Of a stretch of DNA of 64,000 nt, positions 13,351 to 47,148 are shown one piece after another. Below the pieces are notes generated by a model. The model ran no database searches, had not been told where the DNA came from, and saw only the letters and a program-made list of their open reading frames with translations. Within the stretch, counting starts at the first letter, position 1. Each line of letters begins with the position of its first letter. The stretch lies in the NCBI RefSeq assembly GCF_036324505.1, contig NC_086366.1:15045427-15109426 (forward strand), written 5' to 3'. This DNA comes from Eleginops maclovinus. Lineage: Eukaryota; Chordata; Actinopteri; Perciformes; Eleginopidae. A program made the translations under genes and the position numbers.

Positions 13351-14373
13351 CCTGCTCAATGTGTGTGGTGAATATGTGTTTCAGTTGCATGAGGTCCTAT
13401 CAGAGAACCGACTTTAATTAACGTCTTAAACTGCTGAGAATCCTAAGCCTACTTTGTGGTTTTGGTTCATTGCATATGGGCTGTAAGTGTACCAGTGGAG
13501 TTTTAAGTGTGGTGTTATATTCCTTACTATTCCTTAAAAAACTTTGATTCCAGAAAAACCACTAAGAACTTTATTCCAGCAAATTCAAATCACCTTTTGG
13601 CGTCCTGTATGAAGCTACAAACCCAGAGCCAAAATATATCCCAACGAAGGTGTTATTTTAAGTTAAAGTAGGCCACACTCCTGTACCTATTCAAACTCAA
13701 ATTAGGTACATGACATGTTCATTGCTTTCACAAATGTAGGTTGTACAAAAATGACTTTGTGCAAGGGGTCTTGGTTAACTTGTGTGTGTGCTGACGCGCA
13801 GGGCATGTCAGTGAATGATGGGTTTCATTTTGAAGAGGTTTGTATGGTCTCACTCGGGACTGTTTATGTTTCAAATCAATCATGACAGACAAACGATAAA
13901 GAGCTTTTAAACCATTCAGGAAAAATAGAGAGACACATTGTGTAAAGTAAAATAAGTGACTGCATCCTGCAGCAGGAACAGCAACTAAAGCAGCAGAAAT
14001 GACAGCTCACCTTACACATAACTCACACACATATAGTATTAGGCCTTTCTCCCTCACAGAGCAAACATCCTTAAATGGCATCATTGCCATACACTAAGAC
14101 ACTGCTTTATCCACCCAGAAGCAATTTGTGTTGAATGAGAATTACCTGACTTTAAACACTTGCAATTCCTATATCTTCCCAAGTCATATAAAGAAGCACA
14201 ACAGTTATCATTATGTGTGAGTGATACATAAGTGCAGGTACGTGCTCCTTAAGATTCATACCTAACGTGCCTCAGCTCACTCAAACATGATTTAGGACTT
14301 CTCAGTGTCCCTCTCTGTTTTTACGCCCCCTCCCTTTCGCTTGCAATTTTTTTTACATTCCTTCACTCCTGCT

Positions 14374-14430
14374 TTATGTCCCTTTTTCAAAGACATTTGA
14401 CATTATGTCCCTTTTTCAAAGACATTTGAC
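14374..14430. repeat. 28-bp exact tandem duplication
   Basis: Two identical copies (14374-14401 and 14403-14430), each beginning TTATGTCCC and ending CATTTGAC, are separated by one base. It lies in the inferred first intron of mme. Confidence 0.95.
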
Positions 14431-16046
14431 AGGCATTTTCTTTTGCTGGCATGCCACCTGTCAGGATTTGAGCAAATTAAAATACAACTTCTCAAACGCT
14501 GACACGCATGCATGGTTTTATTAGAGCTGTGGGATGGCTGTCACTGTGATGTGTTTGCTCAGAAAACAAAGAAAAGAAGAAAAGTTGACGCAAAGTTCCT
14601 GCCCCCTCCTACAGCCAGTCAGAGGCAGGTTGACAGGAAGTTCTGATTAACACTTCAACTTGTGTCCTTCTACTGTCTCCTCTCCTGTTTTCAGCTTTCA
14701 ATCACTCATTTTCTGCCCATATTGTCAGTTGTCTTTATCCCTGTTGTTAATTCACATGCTTCAAACCCGAACACTTCAAAAAGAAAAAAATATCTATTAC
14801 ATGCAGGGCCTCCATGTCCTAAAGTAAATCTTTTGACCCAGAGTGAAGTCATGCATGCTGTAGGGTAAGTGCGGAGTTGGGAAAGCAGCCTGTTGGGAGC
14901 TGTGGTTGGTGTAATGCAGCATTACCAGCCCAGATAATGACTGTAACTAGGGGAGTTTACTTTACTTTACTTTGGGCTACTGTTTAGTCGTGAAACAGAA
15001 TGATAGGGGATTTGACGTTCAGCAGAACTGTTGTTATTATATTCATAGTCGGTGTGGCTGTGGCTTTCTACTTGCTCAAAGGAAGCTAAGAGACTTTGTC
15101 CTTTCGTCGGGTGTCGCTCTCATCTCAGCACGCCCAACGAGAGACCCACCCATCTGCACAGATGCCTCATGACACAAGCTTGTAAAAGTGTGTGTGAGAG
15201 CATGACTGTGGATGTGTGTGTGTCTGTGTGTGTGATGTGACTGTGTGAGTGTGTGTCCATGCATGTGCACGTTCAGTAAGGGATTAAGGATTAATTGCCT
15301 TCAGAGATAGACTTAACTGGTCATTACACAAGCTTTGTAAAGTTCTCACTTGGCCCCAGAGGGAAAAACAACAGTGAGTAGCAGAGGAACGGTCTCTCTT
15401 TTTTTCTACTCTTCAGAAGTGTGTTTCTTCTTTTTCTGTTGTTGTTTTTTGCATGGAGCAAACTGCCACCAGAGGGTAAGAACTCTTACCTTTTTCTTTG
15501 AGATTGGTCAAAAATAAAATATTATGGTTTGTGTTTTTCTTAAGTTTTCTTTTGACTGTCAGGTGTATTTTATCTTTCTCTCAATCATTGTCTTGTTCCT
15601 CTTTAGCTTGTGCTTAAACATTCTGAAGATATTCTGTTTGCATTGTTTTGATATTTTGATTGAAAATAATAAGTTGCCCAACTAACAACATCTTGAATAT
15701 TGAGAATTTGCAACCAGCAAATGTTTGGAATTTTTTGCTTGTTGGCTACAATCATTAATTGTTTTTTGGAGTTACATTTTTAGTTCATTAATCAAATTGT
15801 AAAATGGCAAAATAATAAAACATTTCACATAGCCCAAGATGACATCTTAAAATGGTTTAATTTGTATTTCCTACTGTACAAACAAAACCAACAGAAAGCT
15901 ACTCAGTTTACAAGGACAAAAACAGAGAAGCATCACATTCTTTTATTAAGGAAACTGCAACCAGCAAATGTTTGCCATTGTTTATTGAAAAAGGAATTCA
16001 TTGTTGACTAATTTATTTTGCTTTATGTGTCTCCCTTTCTTCTCAG

Positions 16047-16087
16047 GTGAGTTGATACAGCCGGCAGCTGAAGGAGGAGACCTGAGA
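16047..16087 (+). other. mme 5'UTR segment in first coding exon
   Basis: The acceptor TTCTTCTCAG ends at 16046. The 41 bases before the ATG have no other ATG, and GAGAATGA around the start is an acceptable initiation context. The ACA-GAG second and third codons lead into the short acidic-proline cytosolic tail expected of neprilysin. Confidence 0.75.
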
Positions 16088-38185
<22,098 letters not shown>

Positions 38186-38799
38186 GCCTTTAAGATGACA
38201 GCTGCTCATGAATCATTAGGCAGACAAATGACTGTCAGCAGACCCTTTTATACACTCACTGATCCTCCTGTGTGTTTCTGCGTGGATTAATGTCTCTATG
38301 TTTTTTAAAAGTCATTACGATTACTGCTTACTGTTTGTCAAGCCAATTGGTATGTCTTACATTATCTGTTTTGCTGCTGTGTTTGAGTGTGTATGTGTAT
38401 TTGCAGAAAAACACAAATACATTTTAGAACATTTTACATGAAACATTTGCTTGACCTTTCCACAAATACACTTTTTATTGCTACTTGAAAGTCACTTACT
38501 ATTGTTGCGTGACTTTGCTACAGCCAGCAGCTGATTAATTTAGCGGAGCATAACAACCGCAAACCGCCAGGCTGACCTGCAATATCATTAAAGTTCATTA
38601 ATAACTATGTTAGTATTATGAAAAACATTAAGTTGTCATTTTGTAGGGCAGTATGTACCAAACTGTTTCTTGGCTGGAAATAGCATTTCTCAGAGTTTAA
38701 TCCAGCTGCCTGGCAACCTAATGGTGATAACAAGACTCCACGACTTGTTTATGCTTCCCCTTTGCTATTGATTGAAAACAAATATATATATTCAATTTG

Positions 38800-38930
38800 A
38801 ATTGGTTAAATTGTGCTAGTAAGCAGATTTTTTGTTTTGACTGGAGTCAGACTAGCTATTTCCAGTCTTTAGGCTAAGCTAAGCTTACCACTTCCTGGTT
38901 GTAGCTTCAATTATAACAAATTGATATCAA
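38800..38930. repeat. Dispersed teleost repeat fragment
   Basis: Contains TGACTGGAGTCAGACTAGC, TTTCCAGTCTTTAGGCTAAG and a CTTCCTGGTTGTAGCTTCAA stretch. These agree with a repeat often met in spiny-rayed fish genomes, recognised from memory. Ends and family are not assigned. Confidence 0.6.
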
Positions 38931-41900
38931 TACTTTCATGTAACTTTTGATAAAATTTGAGTAGTTAATTTGACAAAAAACTCAACTATTTATAAAACGT
39001 GTAGAAATGTTTATATTTGAGCGTGGTTCATTACATAATGTGCACCCAGTTGTAAACATTGAAGAGTCAATTTAAAGACGATGATATAAAACAGCTATCT
39101 GAGGAATTACCTAATTTAAACAGTCAGCCAAATCTTAGCTGAAACCTAATGAGCTCTTCAACAGTCAATGTTTTTTTGAATGCAGAAGGTTGTATCAGTG
39201 GATTGAATAGTATTCATGGTTTTGTAAGGCTTTATTTCTACATTGAAGTGTAACCAAGGTTCTTAATTGACCCTTTTTTATAGAAGTGAATGATGTGCCA
39301 TGATCATGTAGGCCATTTCTTTATAGAGTATGTAACAGTCCCTGTCCAGCCTTTATACGTGTTGTTTTCCTGTGTTTCATCCTCTTCATTGATTGTGCAA
39401 GCTCTCTGTGTGTGTCTCTCAGACCCTAATGGTTTCTTTCGTTCTTATCCCCCTCTCTATCACACTCCACATGTAGAAAGACAGATATACCTCAGTTGCC
39501 TGTATTTAGATACTTTATAATAATGAATGATAATCATCTTACGGAGCATTTTTTTCTTTCAGAATAAATCTATACATGACTTGCTGAGCCTGCAGGTGAA
39601 CGTTTGTTTATGTATTTGTGTATGTACTGTTTTACCTTCTAAATCAGGCTTCTATGTAGAAGCAAGCTCTTAAATCTTATATAAAGACATTTTTACATTA
39701 CACCTTAAGTGTTGTTACCTATTTTTGTCAGGAAGACAAAAAATGAGAAACCTTTTTTAGGACTTAAATTATGCATAGCACAACAATGAGAGCATGTATG
39801 TTTTGTGCTGCTGGCTTGACCTATTTTTTCTGGACTTTAGAGATTTTACATTTATAAATCTTGTTTTATTCCTCTATATACTGAAGAACAAAATTATGCA
39901 GCCTAGAGTGCTGTCTATACAGTGAGATATTTTATTTAATTCATACAGTGTTAAATGTTTTAATTGTAGCATTAAGAGCATAGAGGTACAGTCTTATTTT
40001 ATTATTTCCACAGAGACGTGAAAAAAGGCAACAGCATTAGCCTTAACAATCTTTCCACTAATTTCACCTATAAGCATTGTAGCCATTGTGTGACTGCTGT
40101 AAGTTAAAGGCTAGATACAAACAATTAATGTTGAAATTCTTTATAACTGCTCCCATGCTGCCTTTGTTAAATATACCCCATGTTGCAATGAACCAACAAG
40201 CACATTTCCTGGCACAGGGAAGGCTCGTAACCACGCTGAAACTGGAGAGGCTGTCAAAGATGAACAGGGAATAAGAACAAAACATTTCAAAAAGTTCAGA
40301 TGTAAAAGAGAGAGCCAAAGAGGATTCTAACACACAAGATGTACAGGGCAGGGATGTAAAGTAAGACCCCCAGAAATTATCCAAACTTTGGAATCAAGTG
40401 TTAGAAATATCTAGAGGAATGGTGAAGTGCAACAAGAGCCAGAAACAAAGCATTTATTTACTTTTGTGCAAATACACATGAGTACAGTTGGGAAGTGAAC
40501 TTAATTTTGTGGAATTCTTCATAAAAAAAAAAAAAACAACTCCAATAAGAATGCACTATCCCTGATTAGTGGAGCAGACCAACATCACTGTGTGGGATTT
40601 ACTCCCAAAATATGTCATGTTGACCCTAGTGACCAATATGGCAGACTCAAATATGATGGCTTTAATCAATGACTTTCTTCAACCAAAAATGTTAATATGG
40701 TAACTTATTGTTCATACTGCATCATGCACAATACATATAGAAAGAAGGCTGTTTGGTGAGGTGACTCTTTCAAACTCATTGGAGTATTAATGTCAGCTGA
40801 ATATTAGTTATACCATATTTACTTCCTGGCTTTGCCTTTTGCTCTCAGGGGCTGGTAGCACTTAGAAGACTAAAGGCTCACACCACCCACTTTCAACGTG
40901 TTCTCACCCTCCCTGTCATTAGCAGCTAAGCTCACAGCTAACATTACGACATCTCAGCATGTTCCTGGGAGGCTAAGCAGAGTGTTTTCCACGTTGCTCA
41001 CCATATATGTCTGAGATTTTATCACGGAGTAACACAGCAAAAGTGATTTTGAAACTTTAAAGAAAAAAAGAATAAGCTAATGACTGGATAGATAAGATAT
41101 CTGTCATTTGAATAAAAAACATTTGCAAACCTTTGATCTTGAAGATTGTTTTCAGAATGTCACCGATGTTAGATTTACTTTTTGTTTTTGCTCTCAATAA
41201 ACTAGGTCTGCTCTCCTCCTGCACTCTGGTCATAAAACGACTCAGCTTTCCTACATTTGCCCTTTGGGCGACCCAACAGTAGGTCCAGTGGTATGTGTGT
41301 GTGTGTGGGGGCAGGCAGCCTCTGGAATTCTTGTCAGTGTGTGTGCTTGAGCTAGGGGCAGTATGTGGTCTCTGATGTGTCTGAAGGGAAGCACACTGCA
41401 ATTACAAGATACTGTATGTGTACAATGCACTACACGCACACCTTAAAGAACTCATGCACAAAAGTACCAATGTGGGTACCATTTAAATACACGTGCACAT
41501 GCAAATGCTCTTTCAGGAAGTGGCATGGAAAAAGCATAGTTCTCTAATTTCTATTTGAAAGTGTCACTAGTTTTATAGCTCTGCATTTAATGCATACATT
41601 AACTGACTTATGTCATTTTAAAACATATTGCTTTTACTTAATTAGCAGAAACATAAAACAGTTCATCTTTTAATTCATCTTTTTTTACTTGTGTTAAGAG
41701 TTTTTTCTCTTTAAAATAATGTAATAGTTGAGTCATGACTATTGATGAAGCCTTGAAAATGTAGAAACTCCAAGTTTCACAAAATGTATCCAAAAATACA
41801 CATTCCCTTTTTGAGTAGATCCAAAGGTATATGTGCTCACTGCATAGTTAATGTCAAACAGTGACATCCTGTGGTTGCTAAAAATACCTATACTGTTCAG

Positions 41901-43159
41901 CTAACTTCAAAGGTTTAGTTACATCAAAAATAAAGCTTTTAATGCATACAATATTCTATATGTTTGTAGCAAATACAAAACATCTATACATTTCTCCATT
42001 GAATATAATTTCTTCTTTAGGTTAAGCTGCATGATGGCTTTCTCTCACACCCATTAAGACACGTACTGACAGCTCACTGACCACATATATAATTTAACAA
42101 TCCGGAGAAAGCCATTCATGATTTGTTCTAATTCATGCTCTCCTCACGTTTTGACCAGGCTACAGCAATGCACTTACCTTTCCCTTTTGCATCTGATCAC
42201 ATAAAGCAGCATTAATCGCTTCAAAGCCTTAAAGTGAGCTTTTATCAAAAAAATGTAGTAGATGTTTTACGGGCAAATAGCTTTAATGAATCAAAAATGT
42301 TTTCAAGAAATGCAACCTTTATTGAGGTTATTGTACAGAGACTGCCACCCTTAAAGTAACCATTGATCATCCGATAGCCGCAGACAGGTGAAATATCGGT
42401 TTCATTATTTTCACATCGTAGTGAAGTCAGTGACACTGTAGTCTATGCAATTCTAATTAACTGCTTCAAATTCAGGACTGTCTTGAAGGTCACCAAACTT
42501 AATTGGTTCAGCTGATATAACACACTTTCTGTCACAAGGGGGGAAAAATACTGGTTATTTAAGAGGCGGTACTATTTAGCCATTTTAGGCTACCGTCTGC
42601 ATATTGCTTTCCATCGTTATGCATTGTTAGTCCATAAACACAGCACTCCCCTAACCCAAACCCTAACCCTGGTCTCAATACGGATTAACTGAACCATCAT
42701 CTGGTTTATTTCTAGTTTGAAATATATTTTGGGTTCCTTTACACTTTCAGACCAATTACAGGAGAATCTGGCAGTCTACCTCCATGTAATGATATACCAC
42801 AGCTCCGTTAGGGAACAGCTCAGTGCTCTCTGCACTCAGAGCAGAGAGGCAATTATCAGTGAAGTTGGTGGTAAAGGTGGTAGTTAATGTATAGTGTAGG
42901 TTTCAATTTGTCTCTTAAGCTGCACTCACATCAAGGTGCTAATTTTTGGCTAAAGACAGCTATTTTGTTTTTTTTCCATGGTTACATCCCTTGCTTGTGC
43001 AACTTCGTACAGCTGTTATCTAAATGATTGCGCTTTGAAGGGAAGGGGCCAACAAGGTAAAAGTAGAAATAGTTTGAAGTTTGTTGGGGAGCTCTCTGGC
43101 TATTTTTTGAGCGGTGAAAAATGCCAAGGGTAGAGCTTAACCCTAGCTGAGCATCACGG

Positions 43160-43800
43160 ACTAGGCGGGACCAGTGGTGTAGCTAGGCCTATTTTTTAGG
43201 TGGGCTTCAGGCCACCCAAATGAACATAACATTTTGAAAAAGGGCATTCTAGTCTCGTGCTGCTTTTTGAAGAAAAAAGTTTTAAAAATTAAAATAGTTC
43301 ACCATTGGTTATGGTATTTTTTATACTTTAATTGATTGATATATTTTTCATAGTATTGTTTAGAGTTGTGCCCCCTCCCCTTACCAAGACCAGAAAGTTC
43401 TGTTAGATATATCATCTTAATATTGCTCTCAAAGTGCACCGGATGCATGCAATTCACTTTAAAATGTTTTTTAAAAATTTGCCTGGGGGAGCATGCCCCC
43501 GGACTCCCCTGGAGGATGTGAAGTCTACCCACGCCTAAGACGTGTCAACATGACTAAGGCCAGGTAACATTGACACACTATGGGGTTGTAGTGGCTTTGC
43601 TCAGTGCAAAACTCCCGGACTTACTTATCAACCATCATGCCAGCTGAGCTCCTTTAATGGTTATGGTACTACCATGCCCCTAACACACCTTAAAAAAAGA
43701 GGCCCCAAAAATGTTTTTGTGCTCGCATGAGCACGCACACAGCTCCACCTCACCTCTGGGCTAAACCCAGCCAAACTTGAAAACCTGGCTACGCCCTTGG
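43160..43800. repeat. Probable dispersed repeat
   Basis: Contains GGGGGAGCATGCCCCCGGAC and a repeated theme of TAGCTAGGC / CTGGCTACGCCC near both ends (about 43180 and 43785), in a block of higher GC than its flanks. It looks like a known type of old fish transposon remnant. No coding capacity is seen. Confidence 0.4.
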
Positions 43801-46233
43801 GTGGAACCAACTGCGTAACAAGCACAGAGTGGTTTTACTTTTGATCATTTGAAGGCAGCTTTAACATTAGAGAAGTCAGCAAATTATGCTTCATTTGAAT
43901 AATTATCCAATTGTAAAACGAGACAATTGTGGGCTACTCATTTAAAGTATCCAATAACTCTGGATTAAAAAGTTGCTAAATCTAGCAACAAAGTTCCTTC
44001 AGGCCTCCATCCAAACGTAACCCAAAACTATCATTATAAATACAAACTATTTATGAATTTAAATTTGAGTTAGTACTCACAGCTGTCAAGCTAGCAGCTT
44101 ATAGAAGACTCCGGCGATAAGCAATGGGCAGATTGCATGCTGGTTGAAAGGCAGTGCAATCATTTCATTCAGGTTTAAACAGAATATTAGACAGGGCTTT
44201 TGGTCTTTTTAGCTTGTAATGTCTTTTGTGCTTACTGACATCTGGACTACTTGAAATGCTTCCATCAAATTGTAGACACTTACACAACAAATCACATTAC
44301 TCAATTTCTGACTTTTGATATTTGTATTTATTTTAGGGTTTTATTTTTAATTGTTAACTAGAGTTGGATCTGGTCTTGGAGCTACAGTTATAACACATTT
44401 AAGAAATCCCTATGATTTCCCTATCACATGAATGTTTTCTTGTGGTCCTAACTTATTTAAGACCAAGGGAGACCTGGCTTTGCCCTAAACAACCCTGGTC
44501 TTTGAATCAACCCATCTTAATTCAGGTTTTCAAATGCCATGTGTTATGCACACACAACTTTAGAATGCATTTATTTAGTATGGATTAAAGCCTCACCCTA
44601 GGATGAAACATTTGTAACTTTTGGGCCATAACCACATGTTTTCCATTCAATCATTATGTTATGCAAGCAGTCTAGCAATTAACATAAAATCTTAATAGCA
44701 CTGTAAACCCACAGAGTTAATGTTCTACACCTGGAAGACATGTTATTAGTCAGCACTCTGTGGTGTACCTGCATAATTTTCTATACAGAGATAATTCTAA
44801 ATATAGACTGAGCGGGCAATAGATCGGAGGGGTGTGTGTCTCGACGAGTTGAAGGTAGAGGGATTGGATAATAGAATAGCCTAAAAACATACTTTCCTAC
44901 CAGTTAAAAATCTGACATTTAGAAATGATAATGAAAAAGTGTCAAATTCAAGCTACAGTGTGCCTGACTCTCACTTATTTGTTGGAGTTAGATTGTTTGC
45001 CTTCATTTGTTGGATGTGTTTGTTGTGTTACATGTGTTTCTGCTAACCATATTGCACTGCTGTGGTAGAGAAAGTTTCCATCTCAGCCTCATTACAGTGA
45101 TGTTGGCATCCGGAGCACATGAGACCACGGATACAAGATGATTTTGCCTGTTCAGGGTTGTAAGGCTTAAACATTCTGCTTACTGGAAAGTGGAAGTGGC
45201 ACAACCTGCACTAACGACCAGACAATATAATTCCCTGTTATTAAAGGCAGTCTTGAAAGTGCTCTTTAAGGCTGACCGTGCTACTATGACTTGGAAGCTT
45301 AGTGGTAATGGCAAGTTATGATCCGACGAGTCAGTCACATTAGTTTGATTTTCAAAGCTGAAATCCATTGCTAAAATCTTTGAGGTTGAAATTCATTCTG
45401 GTTCATCTGGAATTCCCTAATGTGTCAAATCTTTAAAAAATAATCAATTGTTTACCCTACAAAAATTGAATTATGTCCACAAGTCCCCGTTTGGCTGTGT
45501 CTGCTCATGACAATTAAAATTGATTCAGAAAATGTAGCTCCCCACCCAATTTTCTTTCCATTGTTTTAATCATCACATCCTATGAGAGTGCGGCACGCAT
45601 CAGAATAAAAAAGATAAGACTTGTTGTGACCATGGCAACCACATTGACAGTCCTAATATTTAGTATGTTTAATGGCCAGCAGAGTGACTTGAAAACACAG
45701 AGGATAGGAATATGCAGAAACTCTCAGGTATATCCATCACTCATTTTACCATTCCTTTGTAACAAAACACTGTCAGTTTTTATTTTTACTTTATCTCTCA
45801 AAGGCTCTTCTTAATCAAGTGTAGCAGCCTGAATGAAAATGTAATGTATTAAGTGTGTTCTCATTGGGACTTCTATTTGAGGTAAGTGTTAATGGATTTC
45901 AACATGTGATCCATAAAAGAGTTAAACAAGGTTATGTGATGAATTGAATCAAAGAGGATAAAACCACAATAAATATCTTTATTTGATTACTTTATAACAT
46001 TACAGGCAATTTTTCATGTCAAAAGACATTTCTTTGCACAGCTAAACACTATTGCCGTTAGAGTGCATTATTCATTCTTATACCAGTTTGTTTACATCTT
46101 CCAGGAAGCTTACAGAATGTATATAATAGAAACAACTTTTGACCCTGATTTAAAGGAGTTTCTGTGATGATTTTAATGTCTTTCCCGTACACCTGTTTTC
46201 TGCCAAAGAAAGAAAATTAAAATCCATTATTAG

Positions 46234-46289
46234 AACAAACAAACAAACAAACACACAAACAAACAAACACACAAACAAACAAACAAACA
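46234..46289. repeat. (CAAA)n array
   Basis: AAAC units with occasional ACAC interruptions, downstream of the strit1 stop codon. Confidence 0.95.
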
Positions 46290-46525
46290 GGGCTATAGCT
46301 GTTTTTAAATAATAACATGGCAAGATACTATCTTAATAATAACAGTTTAAGTATGCCAACATGCTCAAATATGCTAAAATGCTTATGTTAGAATATTGTT
46401 GGTAAGGGTTAGAATTAAATAATTATTCTTGATCAAAGTGATGCTTTTGGCAGATTAACATCTCTAAATGTAAAGGACTCACCAAGCGTTTTGTACAAAA
46501 GCCTTAAAATGTATTTACAAGCAAA

Positions 46526-46893
46526 TTATACTTTATTGGTGAAATCACGTACCCAAGCAAAAATGAAGACAAAGTAGACAACGACTGTGCAGCCAACAAT
46601 CCATCCCACAATCAGCAGAACAGGGAAGAGTTTGTGGGACGAAGCTGAGACACAAATATAAAACAAACAATAAAAACGTGTTGGGAGGTTGTGGAAAGAT
46701 TTGTTGAATTCAACTCAGGGACATGTTTTGCCTCAATTGGTGGGCGGAATGTGGGTTACTTACCTGTCTTGGAAATGGCACCTCTCTCTGCTATAATCTT
46801 TTTGTTGTGATGGGTGCACCGCCAGGCTCCATGCTGTGAAGGCTTGGCATCCGGCAGAGTAGGGTGGAACAAATCTTGGGGATTTAAATCCAT
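46526..46893 (-). CDS. strit1: STRIT1 / DWORF micropeptide (SERCA regulator)
   Basis: Two exons on the minus strand: 46893-46764 (donor CAG|GTAAGT) and 46644-46526 (acceptor GTCTCAG), ending in TAA at 46528-46526. An AATAAA overlaps the end of the frame (46537-46532). The second exon encodes SHKLFPVLLIVGWIVGCTV, which matches the single membrane helix of mammalian DWORF (PILLLIGWIVGC and a YVVF-type end). DWORF sits in the sarcoplasmic reticulum of muscle and enhances the SERCA calcium pump, displacing phospholamban and its relatives. The exon break just before the helix agrees with the mammalian gene, where exon 1 encodes only the first residues, and the locus lies beside MME as in human. 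Oddities: the mammalian start aligns with IAER here, its Met position being ATA. The first in-frame ATG is at 46893 and would add about 36 residues upstream of that point. The C-terminus also extends past the usual end. The helix call is firm; the start codon is not. Confidence 0.82.
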
Positions 46894-46980
46894 ACTTAGC
46901 CCTTTATCGGTCACATCTGACTCTAGCCTATGCCCCTCTCAACATTAACAAAACACATTATGATACTCCCAGAAACTTAC

Positions 46981-47148
46981 TGTTTTCCCGTATCTTTTGG
47001 AGGGGATGCCATTCTCGTCATATTCTTGTCTCTGTGGACCTGGTCCCAGCTGTGCAAGGCCCTGTGCCTTCCTTCCTGTATTTCCCTGGAGGAGCTGCTG
47101 CAGCTGGGGCTGGCAATTCTGTCTCCCAAGGGTATACTGGGTCTTCAT
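46981..47148 (-). other. Open frame ending in a splice donor upstream of strit1
   Basis: A 56-codon minus-strand frame from ATG 47148 runs to ACA|GTAAGT at 46981/46980, 88 bases upstream of the strit1 ATG. The product is Gln/Gly-rich and was not recognised. It could be a 5' non-coding exon of strit1 or a chance frame; an in-frame stop lies just before its ATG. Confidence 0.25.

Larger units (their letters stand above)
38186..46525. other. mme-strit1 intergenic region
   Basis: No exon of a recognised family was seen. It holds repeat fragments near 38.8 kb and 43.2-43.8 kb and a CAAA array at 46.2 kb; the remainder is AT-rich DNA without recognisable features. Confidence 0.6.

Noticed and set aside
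12743..13390. 215-codon minus-strand open frame
   Set aside because: It lies antisense over the CpG-rich mme promoter, has no recognisable domain, and its length is explained by high GC content and scarcity of stops.
15390..15475. ATG-GAG-CAA-ACT-GCC-ACC-AGA-GG followed by GTAAGA as an upstream mme coding exon
   Set aside because: Spliced to the acceptor at 16046 it meets TGA at once. It could at most be part of a 5' non-coding exon, and the better donor is at 13137.
42648..42672. Telomere-like CCCTAA units
   Set aside because: Only about four imperfect units; too short to be called an interstitial telomeric array.
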